The position numbers and the translations under genes are program-made. Shown here piece after piece: positions 37,291 to 46,277 of a stretch of DNA of 64,000 bases. The notes under the pieces were generated by a model. That model searched no databases, was not told the DNA's origin, and saw only the letters and a list, made by a program, of their open reading frames with translations. This DNA is from Bacteroidota bacterium (GTDB lineage Bacteria > Bacteroidota > Bacteroidia > B-17B0 > Aurantibacillaceae), in the NCBI GenBank assembly GCA_016702705.1, contig JADJDM010000008.1:124001-188000 (forward strand), read 5' to 3'. Numbering within the stretch: position 1 is the first letter of the stretch; each line of letters begins with the position of its first letter.

Positions 37291-38079
37291 TTAAAACCTC
37301 ACAACAAAATGCTCCTGCTCCTGTTGTTCTTTTCTAAATAAAACAATCCCAATAAAAAATAAGTCGATACTTAATTTTACTCGTTCATGGGTTTTAATAA
37401 ATTGCCAAGCCTCTTGCATGCCTTCACTCCAGTTAATGTCGTCGAAAATTAAAACAGAATGTTCATTGCACTTTGGGAGTAGTTGATTAAAATAATTGAT
37501 GGTTGCTTCTTTGGTATGATTTCCATCTATGTAGGCAAAATCAACACTACCTAACTTATTTAATAAAGTGGTGAAAGTATCTTTGAAATCGCCTTCAACT
37601 AATTCTATATTTTCAAATTTATTCTTTTTGAATTGTTGTTTTGCAAAGTTTGCAATTTCTTTACTTCCTTCTAAGGTATAAATTTTTGCTTTTCTATTTG
37701 CAGCTGCTAAATACATAGTAGTTAAACCCACGGATGTTCCTAGTTCAATAATCGTGTTTGGTTTAAAATGATTTACTAATCTAAATAACAAACGTGCATA
37801 CTTCTCACTTGAAATTCCATGTTTTACAATATCTTTTACTTTGCGTTGATTACCTTTAAAAACACGAGAACCTGCGCCAAAATCGGTGATATTCAATACG
37901 GTTTCATCTGCATTTAATTGCGCTCTTGCTTCAGAAAGTCTTTTGTAATCGTAAAATTCATCCTTTAAATAAATTACATTCAACACCAAATGAAACATAA
38001 AAGGCGAATGCATTCCGTGCTCGTTATTCGAACGTAGGTAATACTTTAAATAACGAACGATATAGGAAATGGAAGTCAA
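37291..38079 (-). CDS. Class I SAM-dependent methyltransferase
   Basis: 262 residues if started at TTG 38079, 2 bases after the stop of the upstream gene. The conserved block begins YIVRYLKYYLRSNNEHGMHS. A SAM-binding motif (IIELGTSVGLTTMYLAA) and the acidic motif KIYTLEGSKE are followed by VDFAYIDGNHTKEATINYF. The pattern resembles O-methyltransferase-type proteins; the substrate is unknown. An alternative ATG at 38133 would overlap the upstream gene by 53 bases and adds basic, non-conserved residues. Confidence 0.8.
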   Translation of the reverse strand: MTSISYIVRYLKYYLRSNNEHGMHSPFMFHLVLNVIYLKDEFYDYKRLSEARAQLNADETVLNITDFGAGSRVFKGNQRKVKDIVKHGISSEKYARLLFRLVNHFKPNTIIELGTSVGLTTMYLAAANRKAKIYTLEGSKEIANFAKQQFKKNKFENIELVEGDFKDTFTTLLNKLGSVDFAYIDGNHTKEATINYFNQLLPKCNEHSVLIFDDINWSEGMQEAWQFIKTHERVKLSIDLFFIGIVLFRKEQQEQEHFVVRF

Positions 38080-38080
38080 T

Positions 38081-39025
38081 TTATTTGCTTGCTTCTTGTG
38101 CGTTTTTTTTGTGACGTAAGAATAAAACATCACCCACTTTTGGCTGTTGCCCCTCCTTCATTCTATTCTTTTTATACAAATGATAAATGCGAATGCCATG
38201 CAGCTGAGCAATAGATTTCATGGTTTCGCCTTTTGTTACAACATGGTAAGGCTCCAATGCTTTGCGACGCTTACGCTCTACATAAATTTTTGTCCCAGCT
38301 TGTAATTTATCATTTTTAGTGAGTTCGTTATAAGCTAACAAATCTTGCAACTCCACATCAAACTCACTTGCAATTTTAAAAAATGAGTCGCCTGGTTTTG
38401 CAATAATAAATTTAGTGCGGTTAAAACGCAAAACCTGTCTTAATTCCATTTGTGTTTTAGGAGCGCCACTTGCAATAGGCATATTATGCATATCTTGCAA
38501 CTTATCGTATTCAAATAACTTATACTTTTCAATAATTTCGATTAATTGTTCGGCATATTTTGGATGCGTTGCATAACCTGCTTCCTTTAAACCCTTTGCC
38601 CATCCTTTATAATCGGTTAATGGTAAGTCAAACAAAAAGGCATAACGCGGACGATTTTTTAAAAACAAGGAATGGTCGGTATAGGAATCTAATACCTTTT
38701 CATACTTTCTAAAACATTCGTTTTTCGCGTCATCATCCATGTAATAACTTTCACCTGTCCAGCCTACATGGCATTTAATTCCAAAGTGATTATTTGCATA
38801 AACAGATAAAGCGCTGTTTCCATTTCCACTCTCTAACATATTTTGCGCCAATGTAATACTTGCAGGAATGCCATGCGAGAGCATTTCTGAAATTGCATCT
38901 TCTTTGTAAATCTTAATGTAATCGCTTGGAGTATTCTTTTTTTCGGAAGGTTGAGCCAAAGAGCTAACACTTAGTATCATTGAAAATACTAATAAATACA
39001 CATATTTAGTCAACGCACACGTCAT
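38081..39025 (-). CDS. Secreted N-acetylglucosaminidase with LysM domains
   Basis: 314 residues from ATG 39025 (signal peptide TKYVYLLVFSMILSVSSLAQ). The glucosaminidase domain (GIPASITLAQNMLESGNGNS ... NNHFGIKCH ... FRKYEKVLDSYTDHSLFL) carries the conserved Glu in LESGNG. Two LysM-type repeats follow (FIIAKPGDSFFKIASEF, YHVVTKGETMKSIAQLHG). It cleaves peptidoglycan glycan strands in cell-wall turnover or separation. Its stop lies two bases ahead of the methyltransferase start, so they are probably co-transcribed. Confidence 0.92.
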   Translation of the reverse strand: MTCALTKYVYLLVFSMILSVSSLAQPSEKKNTPSDYIKIYKEDAISEMLSHGIPASITLAQNMLESGNGNSALSVYANNHFGIKCHVGWTGESYYMDDDAKNECFRKYEKVLDSYTDHSLFLKNRPRYAFLFDLPLTDYKGWAKGLKEAGYATHPKYAEQLIEIIEKYKLFEYDKLQDMHNMPIASGAPKTQMELRQVLRFNRTKFIIAKPGDSFFKIASEFDVELQDLLAYNELTKNDKLQAGTKIYVERKRRKALEPYHVVTKGETMKSIAQLHGIRIYHLYKKNRMKEGQQPKVGDVLFLRHKKNAQEASK

Positions 39026-39135
39026 CCAATACAAATTTACAACAAGAAAGGTGGGTTTTTGTCGATGAAAACTAGGTTTATGAACAGTGATATGTTGAAC
39101 ATAGACGAAATTTAGCATTTATTTAACATGAAAAC

Positions 39136-39166
39136 TTGCAAGACAATAAAAGTTTCCATAGTTTTG
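39136..39166 (+). promoter_or_regulatory. Promoter of the TetR-efflux operon (TTG-N20-TAGTTTTG)
   Basis: TTG at 39136-39138 and TAGTTTTG at 39159-39166 are separated by 20 bases. The regulator ATG follows 16 bases later. I could not identify a clear TetR operator palindrome around it. Confidence 0.7.
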
Positions 39167-39182
39167 TTCCCGATTTTAGAAA

Positions 39183-39797
39183 ATGGAACAAGAAGATAAA
39201 ATATTACATGGTGCTCAGGAGCTATTTTTTAAATACGGACTCCGCTCTGTAACAATGGATGATATTGCGAAGCATTTAGGTATGAGCAAAAAAACAATTT
39301 ATCAATGTTATAAAGACAAAGATGAAATGGTGCATACGCTGATGCAAAATCATATTAAACAGGACGAATGTACTTTTAAAGGAAACTACGATAAATCAGA
39401 AAACGTGGTTGAGGAAGTATTTAACATCATGAAAAGCATGACTGAGATATTTAGCAAAGTAAATCCATTATTATTTTATGAATTGCAAAAATACCACCCA
39501 AAATCGTGGCAACTCATCAGAGATTTTAAAGAAAATTTTGTGCAAGCCATGATGGAGAAATCCATTGAAAAAGGCAAAAAAGATGGTTATGTGCGTGAAG
39601 ATGTAAATGCTAAAATACTAGCGCGCTTAAGAATGGAAGAAGTTGAAATGGCTTTTAATCCGCAGATATTTTCTCCAGATAAATTTAGTGTGTTACAAGT
39701 TCAATTGGCGCTTACCGAACATTTTTTATATGGTATTTGCACTTTAAAAGGACACAAACTAGTAAATAAATATAAAGAAGTACAAGAAGAAGAATAA
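39183..39797 (+). CDS. TetR/AcrR-family transcriptional regulator
   Basis: 204 residues. The N-terminal TetR helix-turn-helix is visible: DKILHGAQELFFKYGLRSVT, MDDIAKHLGMSKKTIYQCYK, DKDEMV. The C-terminal ligand domain is variable. It is the first gene of an operon with TolC, adaptor and RND permease genes (10 bases upstream of tolC), so it is most likely an autoregulated repressor of this pump responding to an unknown ligand. Confidence 0.93.
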   Translation: MEQEDKILHGAQELFFKYGLRSVTMDDIAKHLGMSKKTIYQCYKDKDEMVHTLMQNHIKQDECTFKGNYDKSENVVEEVFNIMKSMTEIFSKVNPLLFYELQKYHPKSWQLIRDFKENFVQAMMEKSIEKGKKDGYVREDVNAKILARLRMEEVEMAFNPQIFSPDKFSVLQVQLALTEHFLYGICTLKGHKLVNKYKEVQEEE

Positions 39798-39806
39798 ATA
39801 CAAATT

Positions 39807-41165
39807 ATGATACAACTTATAAAAATAAAATCGATTGTTATTGCACTTAGTGTTTTACCAATCTTATCATTTGCGCAAAGCAGCGGAGCAGGAAGTTCCG
39901 AATTTACTTTGCAAGGAGCGATTGATTATGCAAACAAGCACAATGCAAACTATCTGAATGCTGAGATAGACATGAAGCTTGCAGATTATAGAAACAAAGA
40001 ATTTATAGGAATTGGTTTACCACAAATTAGCGGAAGCGTTGATTTAAAAGATTACTTTGAAATTCCAACTTCATTATTACCGGGGCAATTTTTTGGAGCT
40101 CCTGCAGGTACTTTTATTCCTGTTAAGTTTGGTACACAATGGAATGCCTCTGCTGGTATTTCGGTGTCTCAAATTATTTTCAGCAGCGATTATTTAGTTG
40201 GTTTACAAGCTGCGAAGGAATTTAAAACGCTATCAGAAAAATCATTAACAAGAACAAAAATTGAAACAAATGTTAGTGTAACAAAAGCGTATTACAATGT
40301 ACTTATCAATCGTGAACGCTTAAAAACACTAACTGCAAATATAGATCGTATCAAGAAAATTTATGATGATACTAAAGCTTTAAATCAAGCTGGATTTGTT
40401 GAAAAATTAGATGTAGATAGAATTGAGCTTGCCTACAATAATTTACTTACCGAAAAAGAAAAAGTAGATCGTTTAATTGGTTTAAGTGAAACCATGCTTA
40501 AATTTCAAATGGGTTATGTGGTTTCTGAACCGATAACATTAACCGATGAATTAAAAGCTGAGCAGTTTCAAGATTTAGCTTCTATTGCAGATGTAAAAGC
40601 AAATTATGCAAGTCGTCCTGAATTTTCATTATTAGAATCTCAAAAGAAAATAAATGAACTCGACTTAAAACGTTACCGTTATGCATATTTACCATCGTTA
40701 GTTGCTTATGGCTCTTACCAACGTAATGCGCAACGTACAAAATTCGACTTTTTTGATTCTGAGCAAAAATGGTTTCCAATTGGTTTAATTGGCGCAACAT
40801 TAAACGTTCCTATTTTTAGTGGCGGACAAAAATATTACCGCATACAACAAGCTAAATTAAATTTAGTAAAAACAAACAATACCATGACCTATGCAAAATC
40901 TGCAATCGACATGGAAACATCGGCAGCTGCGATTATGTACAAAAATGCTTATGCTAGTCTTCAAACACAAGCTAAAAACAAAGAATTAGCAAAATCTATT
41001 TTTGAAACAACCAAGAAAAAATACGATGCTGGAGTTGGTTCAAGCTTAGAAATAATTACCGCAGAAACAGCATTAAAAGAAGCAGAAACAAACTATTTAA
41101 GCGCTGTTTACGATTTAATTATTGCAAAAACAGACTTAGACAAAGCACAAGGAACTATTAAATAA
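39807..41165 (+). CDS. TolC-family outer-membrane efflux protein
   Basis: 452 residues with signal peptide (IVIALSVLPILSFAQ). It has the two TolC repeats with coiled-coil helices (TLQGAIDYANKHNANYLNAE, LDVDRIELAYNNLLTEKEKV, SSLEIITAETALKEAETNYL). It forms the outer-membrane channel of the tripartite pump with the next two genes. The frame is intact. Confidence 0.95.
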   Translation: MIQLIKIKSIVIALSVLPILSFAQSSGAGSSEFTLQGAIDYANKHNANYLNAEIDMKLADYRNKEFIGIGLPQISGSVDLKDYFEIPTSLLPGQFFGAPAGTFIPVKFGTQWNASAGISVSQIIFSSDYLVGLQAAKEFKTLSEKSLTRTKIETNVSVTKAYYNVLINRERLKTLTANIDRIKKIYDDTKALNQAGFVEKLDVDRIELAYNNLLTEKEKVDRLIGLSETMLKFQMGYVVSEPITLTDELKAEQFQDLASIADVKANYASRPEFSLLESQKKINELDLKRYRYAYLPSLVAYGSYQRNAQRTKFDFFDSEQKWFPIGLIGATLNVPIFSGGQKYYRIQQAKLNLVKTNNTMTYAKSAIDMETSAAAIMYKNAYASLQTQAKNKELAKSIFETTKKKYDAGVGSSLEIITAETALKEAETNYLSAVYDLIIAKTDLDKAQGTIK

Positions 41166-41201
41166 TAAATACTAAAACTAAATAACGATTAAACACATCA
41201 T

Positions 41202-42314
41202 ATGAAAACAATAATCACTCTTTCAACACTCGGAATGCTTTTATTAGCTGCATGTTCACAGCCTGATAAAAAAGCCGAATTAGATAATTTAAAAAAACAG
41301 CAAGATGCTTTAACAGCTCAAATCGAAAAGTTAGAAGCTGAAATTGCTAAAGAAGGTGGTGACTCAACACAAGTAAAAATTAATATTGTTGAAACAATGA
41401 CAATTGTTCCTCAAACCTTTCTTACTTATATTGATGCACAAGGAAAAATTGATGCGGATGAAAACGTTTCCCTTTCTTCGGAAATACCAGGAACAATTAC
41501 AAGAATAAATGTAAAAGTTGGTGATGAAGTAGGCAAAGGACAAGTGCTTGCAGAAACTGATGCGCGCGCCGTACAACAAAGTATCAGCGATTTACAAACG
41601 AATTTAGATTTAGTAAATCAATTGTACGACAAACAAAAATCGTTTTGGGATCAAAAAATCGGAACGGAAGTTCAATTTTTACAAGCAAAAACCAATAAAG
41701 AAAGCTTAGAGAAAAAAATGTTAACGCTGCAAGAACAACTGCGCATGACAAAAATTATTTCTCCAATCTCTGGAACCGTTGATGCAGTTGATATTAAAGT
41801 AGGGCAAGCAGTTGCTCCAGGTTTACCTGCAATACGTGTTATTAATTTCTCGAACCTAAAAGTAAAAGCTGAAATGGCTGAAGCGTATGCAGGGCGAGTG
41901 AAAAAAGGTGATGCAGTAAAAATTTATTTCCCAGATACAGGCGATTCGTTAGAAGCTAAAATTAATTTTGCTGCTCGTGCGATTAGTAATATTTCAAGAA
42001 CATTTACTGTTGAAGTACTGTTAGATAACAAAAAAGATTACCACCCAAACATGGTGACTCGTTTAAAAATTAACGATTACATTTCGCCTAAACCTGTTAT
42101 AACAGTTCCTATCAAAGTAATTCAAACTGATATTGATGGAAACAGATTTGTTTACATAACCAAAGGTGATGCTGCAAGCAAAGTAATTATTAAAACTGGA
42201 AAAGAGTACGACGGTAAAATGGAAGTTACTGAAGGTTTAAAAGAAGGCGACCTTCTTATTTACAAAGGATACGACAGCGTAAACGAAGGAGATAAAATTT
42301 CTGCTACAAAATAA
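41202..42314 (+). CDS. RND efflux periplasmic adaptor, lipoprotein
   Basis: 370 residues with lipobox signal (LGMLLLAACSQ), an N-terminal coiled coil (LDNLKKQQDALTAQIEKLEA), the biotinyl-lipoyl half-motifs (GTITRINVKVGDEVGKGQVL and PISGTVDAVDIKVGQAVAP) and a beta-barrel/membrane-proximal domain (KVIQTDIDGNRFVYIT). It joins the RND permease to the TolC channel. It lies 36 bases after the TolC gene and 31 before the permease. Confidence 0.95.
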   Translation: MKTIITLSTLGMLLLAACSQPDKKAELDNLKKQQDALTAQIEKLEAEIAKEGGDSTQVKINIVETMTIVPQTFLTYIDAQGKIDADENVSLSSEIPGTITRINVKVGDEVGKGQVLAETDARAVQQSISDLQTNLDLVNQLYDKQKSFWDQKIGTEVQFLQAKTNKESLEKKMLTLQEQLRMTKIISPISGTVDAVDIKVGQAVAPGLPAIRVINFSNLKVKAEMAEAYAGRVKKGDAVKIYFPDTGDSLEAKINFAARAISNISRTFTVEVLLDNKKDYHPNMVTRLKINDYISPKPVITVPIKVIQTDIDGNRFVYITKGDAASKVIIKTGKEYDGKMEVTEGLKEGDLLIYKGYDSVNEGDKISATK

Positions 42315-42345
42315 TTTATTGTTTAGTTAATAAACAACAACAAAT

Positions 42346-45300
42346 ATGAAAGAATCATTCAAAGAATTTAAGCCCTCCAGCTGGGCAATAGATAATAAAG
42401 TAACGGTTTACATACTTACTATTATTATCACCATCATTGGTATTTGGTCGTACATTTCTTTACCAAAAGAAAGTTTTCCAGATATCACAGTTCCTACTAT
42501 TTATGTGCAAACAGTAAATGGTGGTAACTCCCCAACAAATATTGAAAACACGATTACCAAACCGATTGAGAAAAAATTAAAATCGGTTGCAGGTATTAAA
42601 AAGGTTACCAGTAATTCCTTACAAGATGTTTCGGTTATTGTAGTTGAGTTTAACACAAACGTAGATGCTGCAAAAGCAAAACTAAAAGTAAAAGATGCGG
42701 TAGATGAAGCGCGCACCGACATGCCTCAAACACTTACTAGAGAGCCAATGATTAAGGAAATTGCTTTCTCTGAGATTCCAATTATGTACATTAACGTTGC
42801 GGGTAGTTATGAGTTAAGCAAACTAAAAAAATACGCTGAAGATTTACAAGAGCGTATTGAAGGTTTGAAAGAAATTAACGAAGCAAAACTAGTTGGTGCA
42901 TTAGAACGCGAAATACAAGTTAACTTGGATATGTACAAAATGCAAGCTGCACAGCTTACCATGGGCGACGTTCAGCGTGCAATTGGTTCTGAAAACTTAT
43001 CTATCACTTTGGGTAACATTCCAATGGATGGAATGAAAAGAACATTGAATGTTAAGAAAGAATTTAAAGATATAGAGGAAATAAAAAATCTTGTTATCAA
43101 TTCTCAAAGTGGGGCTCGCATGTATCTAAAAGATATTGCTGATGTAAAAGATACATTTTTAGAAAAAGAAAGTTTTAGTAGCAGTAAAGGAAAAAATGTA
43201 ATTACACTAAACGTAATTAAACGTTCGGGAGAAAACTTAATTGATGCTTCGGAACAGATAAAAGAAATTATTGCCGATATGAAAAAGAACGAGTTCCCTC
43301 AAGGACTTGAAATTACCATATCTGGTGACCAATCTGATAAAACAGAAGTTACCTTACATGATTTAATTAATACTATCATCATCGGTTTTATATTAGTAAC
43401 ATTTGTATTGATGTTTTTTATGGGTGTTACCAATGCAACATTCGTAGCATTATCTGTTCCACTTTCGATGTTCATTGCATTCTTATTTATGCCAATGCTT
43501 GGCTTTAGTTTAAATATGATTGTATTGTTCGCATTCTTACTCGCACTCGGTATTGTGGTAGATGATGCCATTGTGGTAATCGAAAATACACATCGTTTAT
43601 TTGATAACGGAAAACGAAATATTAAAGTAGCTGCTAAAATGGCTGCCGGTGAAGTGTTCTTACCTGTACTTTCGGGAACCATGACAACACTTGCCCCGTT
43701 TATTCCACTTGCGTTTTGGTCAGGGATTATTGGTAAGTTCATGTTTTTCCTACCTATTACTTTAATTATATGTTTACTTGCCTCGCTCTTTGTTGCATAT
43801 ATCATCAACCCAGTGTTTGCTGTTGACTTTATGAAAACACATGATGAAGAGAAAAAAGAATTTGGGAAAATTTCTAAAAAAGGAAGAAGATTATTAATTG
43901 TTTACGCATTGGTTTCTATCATCGCACACATAAGCGGACAAACACTAATTGGCAACCTTGTTATTTTCTTAGGTGCATTTATGGTATTACATCGTTTAAT
44001 ATTATATAAAGCAATCGAAGCTTGGCAAACAAAATTATGGCCTGCTTTCCAAAACAGATATACTAAATTTTTAACTTGGAATTTAGTAAAGCCTTGGAGA
44101 CCTTTGGTATTAACCTTTGTAATCTTCACACTTTCTATTATCATATTTGCAGTACGTCAACCTAAAGTTGTATTCTTCCCGCAAGGAGATCCAAACAATG
44201 TTTTCGTGTACGCAAAACTTCCTGTTGGTACCGATCCTAATTACACAAATGCTGTAATGAGACAAGTTGAGCAACGTGTAGATTCTATTTTAGGAAAAGA
44301 TAATAAAATTGTAGAGTCTATTATTACAAACGTAACAGTTGGTGTAACCGATCCTCAGGATCAAGATCAAAACTCTTATCCTAATAGAGGTAAAATTGCA
44401 ATTAATTTTGTCCGTTTTGGTTTACGTGATGGCGAATCAACTTTAAAATATTTAAAGGCATTGCAAGATTTAAAATGGAATATTGCTGGCGCAGAAATAA
44501 CTGTAAATCAAGCGCAATCTGGCCCTCCCGTTTCAAAACCAATTAACATTGAAATAAGCGGTGATAAAATTGAAGACCTTTTAGTAAATGCAGCCAATTT
44601 AAAACGTTTTTTGGATGACAAAAAAATTGCAGGAATTGTTGATTTGAAAAAAGATTTAGACGACAACAAGCCTGAAATTATTTTCGATATTGATAGAGAG
44701 CATGCTAACCGTGAAGGAATTAGTACTTATCAATTAGCAATGGAAATTAGAAGTGCAGTGTTTGGTGCTGAAGCAACTAAGTTTAGAGATGCGGATGACG
44801 AATATCCTGTTCAATTGCGTTACAAATATGACCAACGTGTAGATATTGAAACCATCAAAAATTTAAAAATCACTTTCCGTGATATGAACTTAGGCGGAAT
44901 ATTACGTTCGGTGCCCCTTTCATCTGTTTGTAAAGTTTATTACTCTCAAACCTATGGTGGTATTAAACGTAAAAACTACGAGCGTGTAATTTCATTATCA
45001 TCTGATGTTAAATCAGGATTTAATGCAAATGAAGTTGTTGCTGTTGTTCAAAAAGCAGCGACAGGATTTAACCCAACAGGGGATGTAAAAGTTAAATTTA
45101 CTGGGCAACAAGAAGAGCAAGCCGAAACAGGTGCTTTCTTAGGAAAAGCATTATTGGCTTCTTTTGGTTTAATGCTATTTATTCTTGTATTACAATTTAA
45201 TGCATTCGGTAAACCACTAATTATTATGTCGGAAATATTCTTCAGCATCATTGGTGTATTGCTTGGTACTGGAATATTTAAAATGGATTTAAGTATTGTA

Positions 45301-45810
45301 ATGACCATGGTTGGTGTAATTGCACTCGGAGGTATCGCCGTTCGAAATGGTATTCTCTTAGTTGAGTTTGCAGAATTACAACGTCATAATGGAATGCGCT
45401 TGTGGGAAGCAACAATTGAAGCAGGCAGAACACGTATGACGCCAGTTATTTTAACTGCAACTGCTGCCGTACTAGGATTAATTCCTTTAGCAGTTGGATT
45501 AAACATGGATTTTGAAGCGCTTTTAACAACAGGTAATCCTCACATTTATTTTGGTGGAGATAACGTTGCTTTCTGGGGACCATTATCATGGACAATGATT
45601 TTTGGTATTTCATTCGCAACAGTAATTACTTTAATTCTTGTACCTGCAATGTACATTATGAGTGAACGATTAAAGAAACGTTCAATTATCATACTTAAAC
45701 ATTTTGAAATGGGCAATATTATGATGTATGTTCCCTTTATGATACTTGTATTAAGAATGGTATTGAAAGTTAAAAAAATCAAACTAGATTATGGTGATTT
45801 GAATGATTAA
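42346..45810 (+). CDS. RND-superfamily efflux permease (AcrB/HAE1 type)
   Basis: 1154 residues with 12 predicted membrane helices and two large periplasmic loops. It starts with WAIDNKVTVYILTIIITIIG and has PKESFPDITVPTI, the central helix pair with conserved acidic residues (LLALGIVVDDAIVVIENTHR), and the second-half repeat (LGGIAVRNGILLVEFAELQR). It is a proton-driven exporter; substrate unknown. About 100 residues in the middle (KEFGKISKKGRRLLIVYALV ...) and the hydrophobic tail are longer than in E. coli AcrB, which has about 1050 residues. Confidence 0.96.
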   Translation: MKESFKEFKPSSWAIDNKVTVYILTIIITIIGIWSYISLPKESFPDITVPTIYVQTVNGGNSPTNIENTITKPIEKKLKSVAGIKKVTSNSLQDVSVIVVEFNTNVDAAKAKLKVKDAVDEARTDMPQTLTREPMIKEIAFSEIPIMYINVAGSYELSKLKKYAEDLQERIEGLKEINEAKLVGALEREIQVNLDMYKMQAAQLTMGDVQRAIGSENLSITLGNIPMDGMKRTLNVKKEFKDIEEIKNLVINSQSGARMYLKDIADVKDTFLEKESFSSSKGKNVITLNVIKRSGENLIDASEQIKEIIADMKKNEFPQGLEITISGDQSDKTEVTLHDLINTIIIGFILVTFVLMFFMGVTNATFVALSVPLSMFIAFLFMPMLGFSLNMIVLFAFLLALGIVVDDAIVVIENTHRLFDNGKRNIKVAAKMAAGEVFLPVLSGTMTTLAPFIPLAFWSGIIGKFMFFLPITLIICLLASLFVAYIINPVFAVDFMKTHDEEKKEFGKISKKGRRLLIVYALVSIIAHISGQTLIGNLVIFLGAFMVLHRLILYKAIEAWQTKLWPAFQNRYTKFLTWNLVKPWRPLVLTFVIFTLSIIIFAVRQPKVVFFPQGDPNNVFVYAKLPVGTDPNYTNAVMRQVEQRVDSILGKDNKIVESIITNVTVGVTDPQDQDQNSYPNRGKIAINFVRFGLRDGESTLKYLKALQDLKWNIAGAEITVNQAQSGPPVSKPINIEISGDKIEDLLVNAANLKRFLDDKKIAGIVDLKKDLDDNKPEIIFDIDREHANREGISTYQLAMEIRSAVFGAEATKFRDADDEYPVQLRYKYDQRVDIETIKNLKITFRDMNLGGILRSVPLSSVCKVYYSQTYGGIKRKNYERVISLSSDVKSGFNANEVVAVVQKAATGFNPTGDVKVKFTGQQEEQAETGAFLGKALLASFGLMLFILVLQFNAFGKPLIIMSEIFFSIIGVLLGTGIFKMDLSIVMTMVGVIALGGIAVRNGILLVEFAELQRHNGMRLWEATIEAGRTRMTPVILTATAAVLGLIPLAVGLNMDFEALLTTGNPHIYFGGDNVAFWGPLSWTMIFGISFATVITLILVPAMYIMSERLKKRSIIILKHFEMGNIMMYVPFMILVLRMVLKVKKIKLDYGDLND

Positions 45811-45835
45811 TTCAGCATTTAATTAGTATTTTTAC

Positions 45836-45865
45836 AACTCCCGACAACACTGTCGGGAGTTTTTT
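45836..45865 (+). terminator. Rho-independent terminator of the efflux operon
   Basis: AACTCCCGACA (45836-45846) pairs perfectly with TGTCGGGAGTT (45851-45861) around the loop ACAC, followed by T residues to 45865. Confidence 0.93.
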
Positions 45866-45874
45866 ATTTCTGCT

Positions 45875-46207
45875 ATGAATTGGATCGAATTACAAAGTAT
45901 AGAACAAGCAAAAGAATTAATTAATTCTTCAACTGAAAAACCAGTACTGTTTTTTAAGCATAGTACGCGCTGCTCTATTAGTAGTATGGCTAAAGATAGA
46001 TTGGAAAGAAAATGGAACATTGATGATTCGAAAGTTGCCCCGATTTATTTGGACTTATTAAATCACAGAGATATTTCTAATTTTTTAGCGGAAGAATTAA
46101 ACATCGAACATCAATCGCCACAAGTTATTTTAGTTAAGGATAAAAAAGCCACTTATTCTGAAACACATAGCATGATTAATGTGGATGATATTAGTAGGGC
46201 TATTTAA
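45875..46207 (+). CDS. ytxJ: YtxJ-family monothiol bacilliredoxin
   Basis: 110 residues with the thioredoxin-like fold and the family motif KHSTRCSISSMA, containing the single conserved redox Cys. YtxJ-type proteins are bacilliredoxins, so the organism may use bacillithiol as its low-molecular-weight thiol; this is inference from one gene. It follows the efflux operon terminator by 9 bases and has its own promoter or reads through. Confidence 0.88.
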   Translation: MNWIELQSIEQAKELINSSTEKPVLFFKHSTRCSISSMAKDRLERKWNIDDSKVAPIYLDLLNHRDISNFLAEELNIEHQSPQVILVKDKKATYSETHSMINVDDISRAI

Positions 46208-46277
46208 TCCAAAATTACATGACACTTTTTTATAAAGGGAATTTAGTCTATATTTACTAAACGTAGATTAATGTACT

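Noticed and set aside
39032..39039. A minus-strand TAAATTTG box near the glucosaminidase start.
   Set aside because: It ends only 6 bases before the ATG at 39025 and lacks a spaced TTG, so it may be chance. I did not list it as a promoter.
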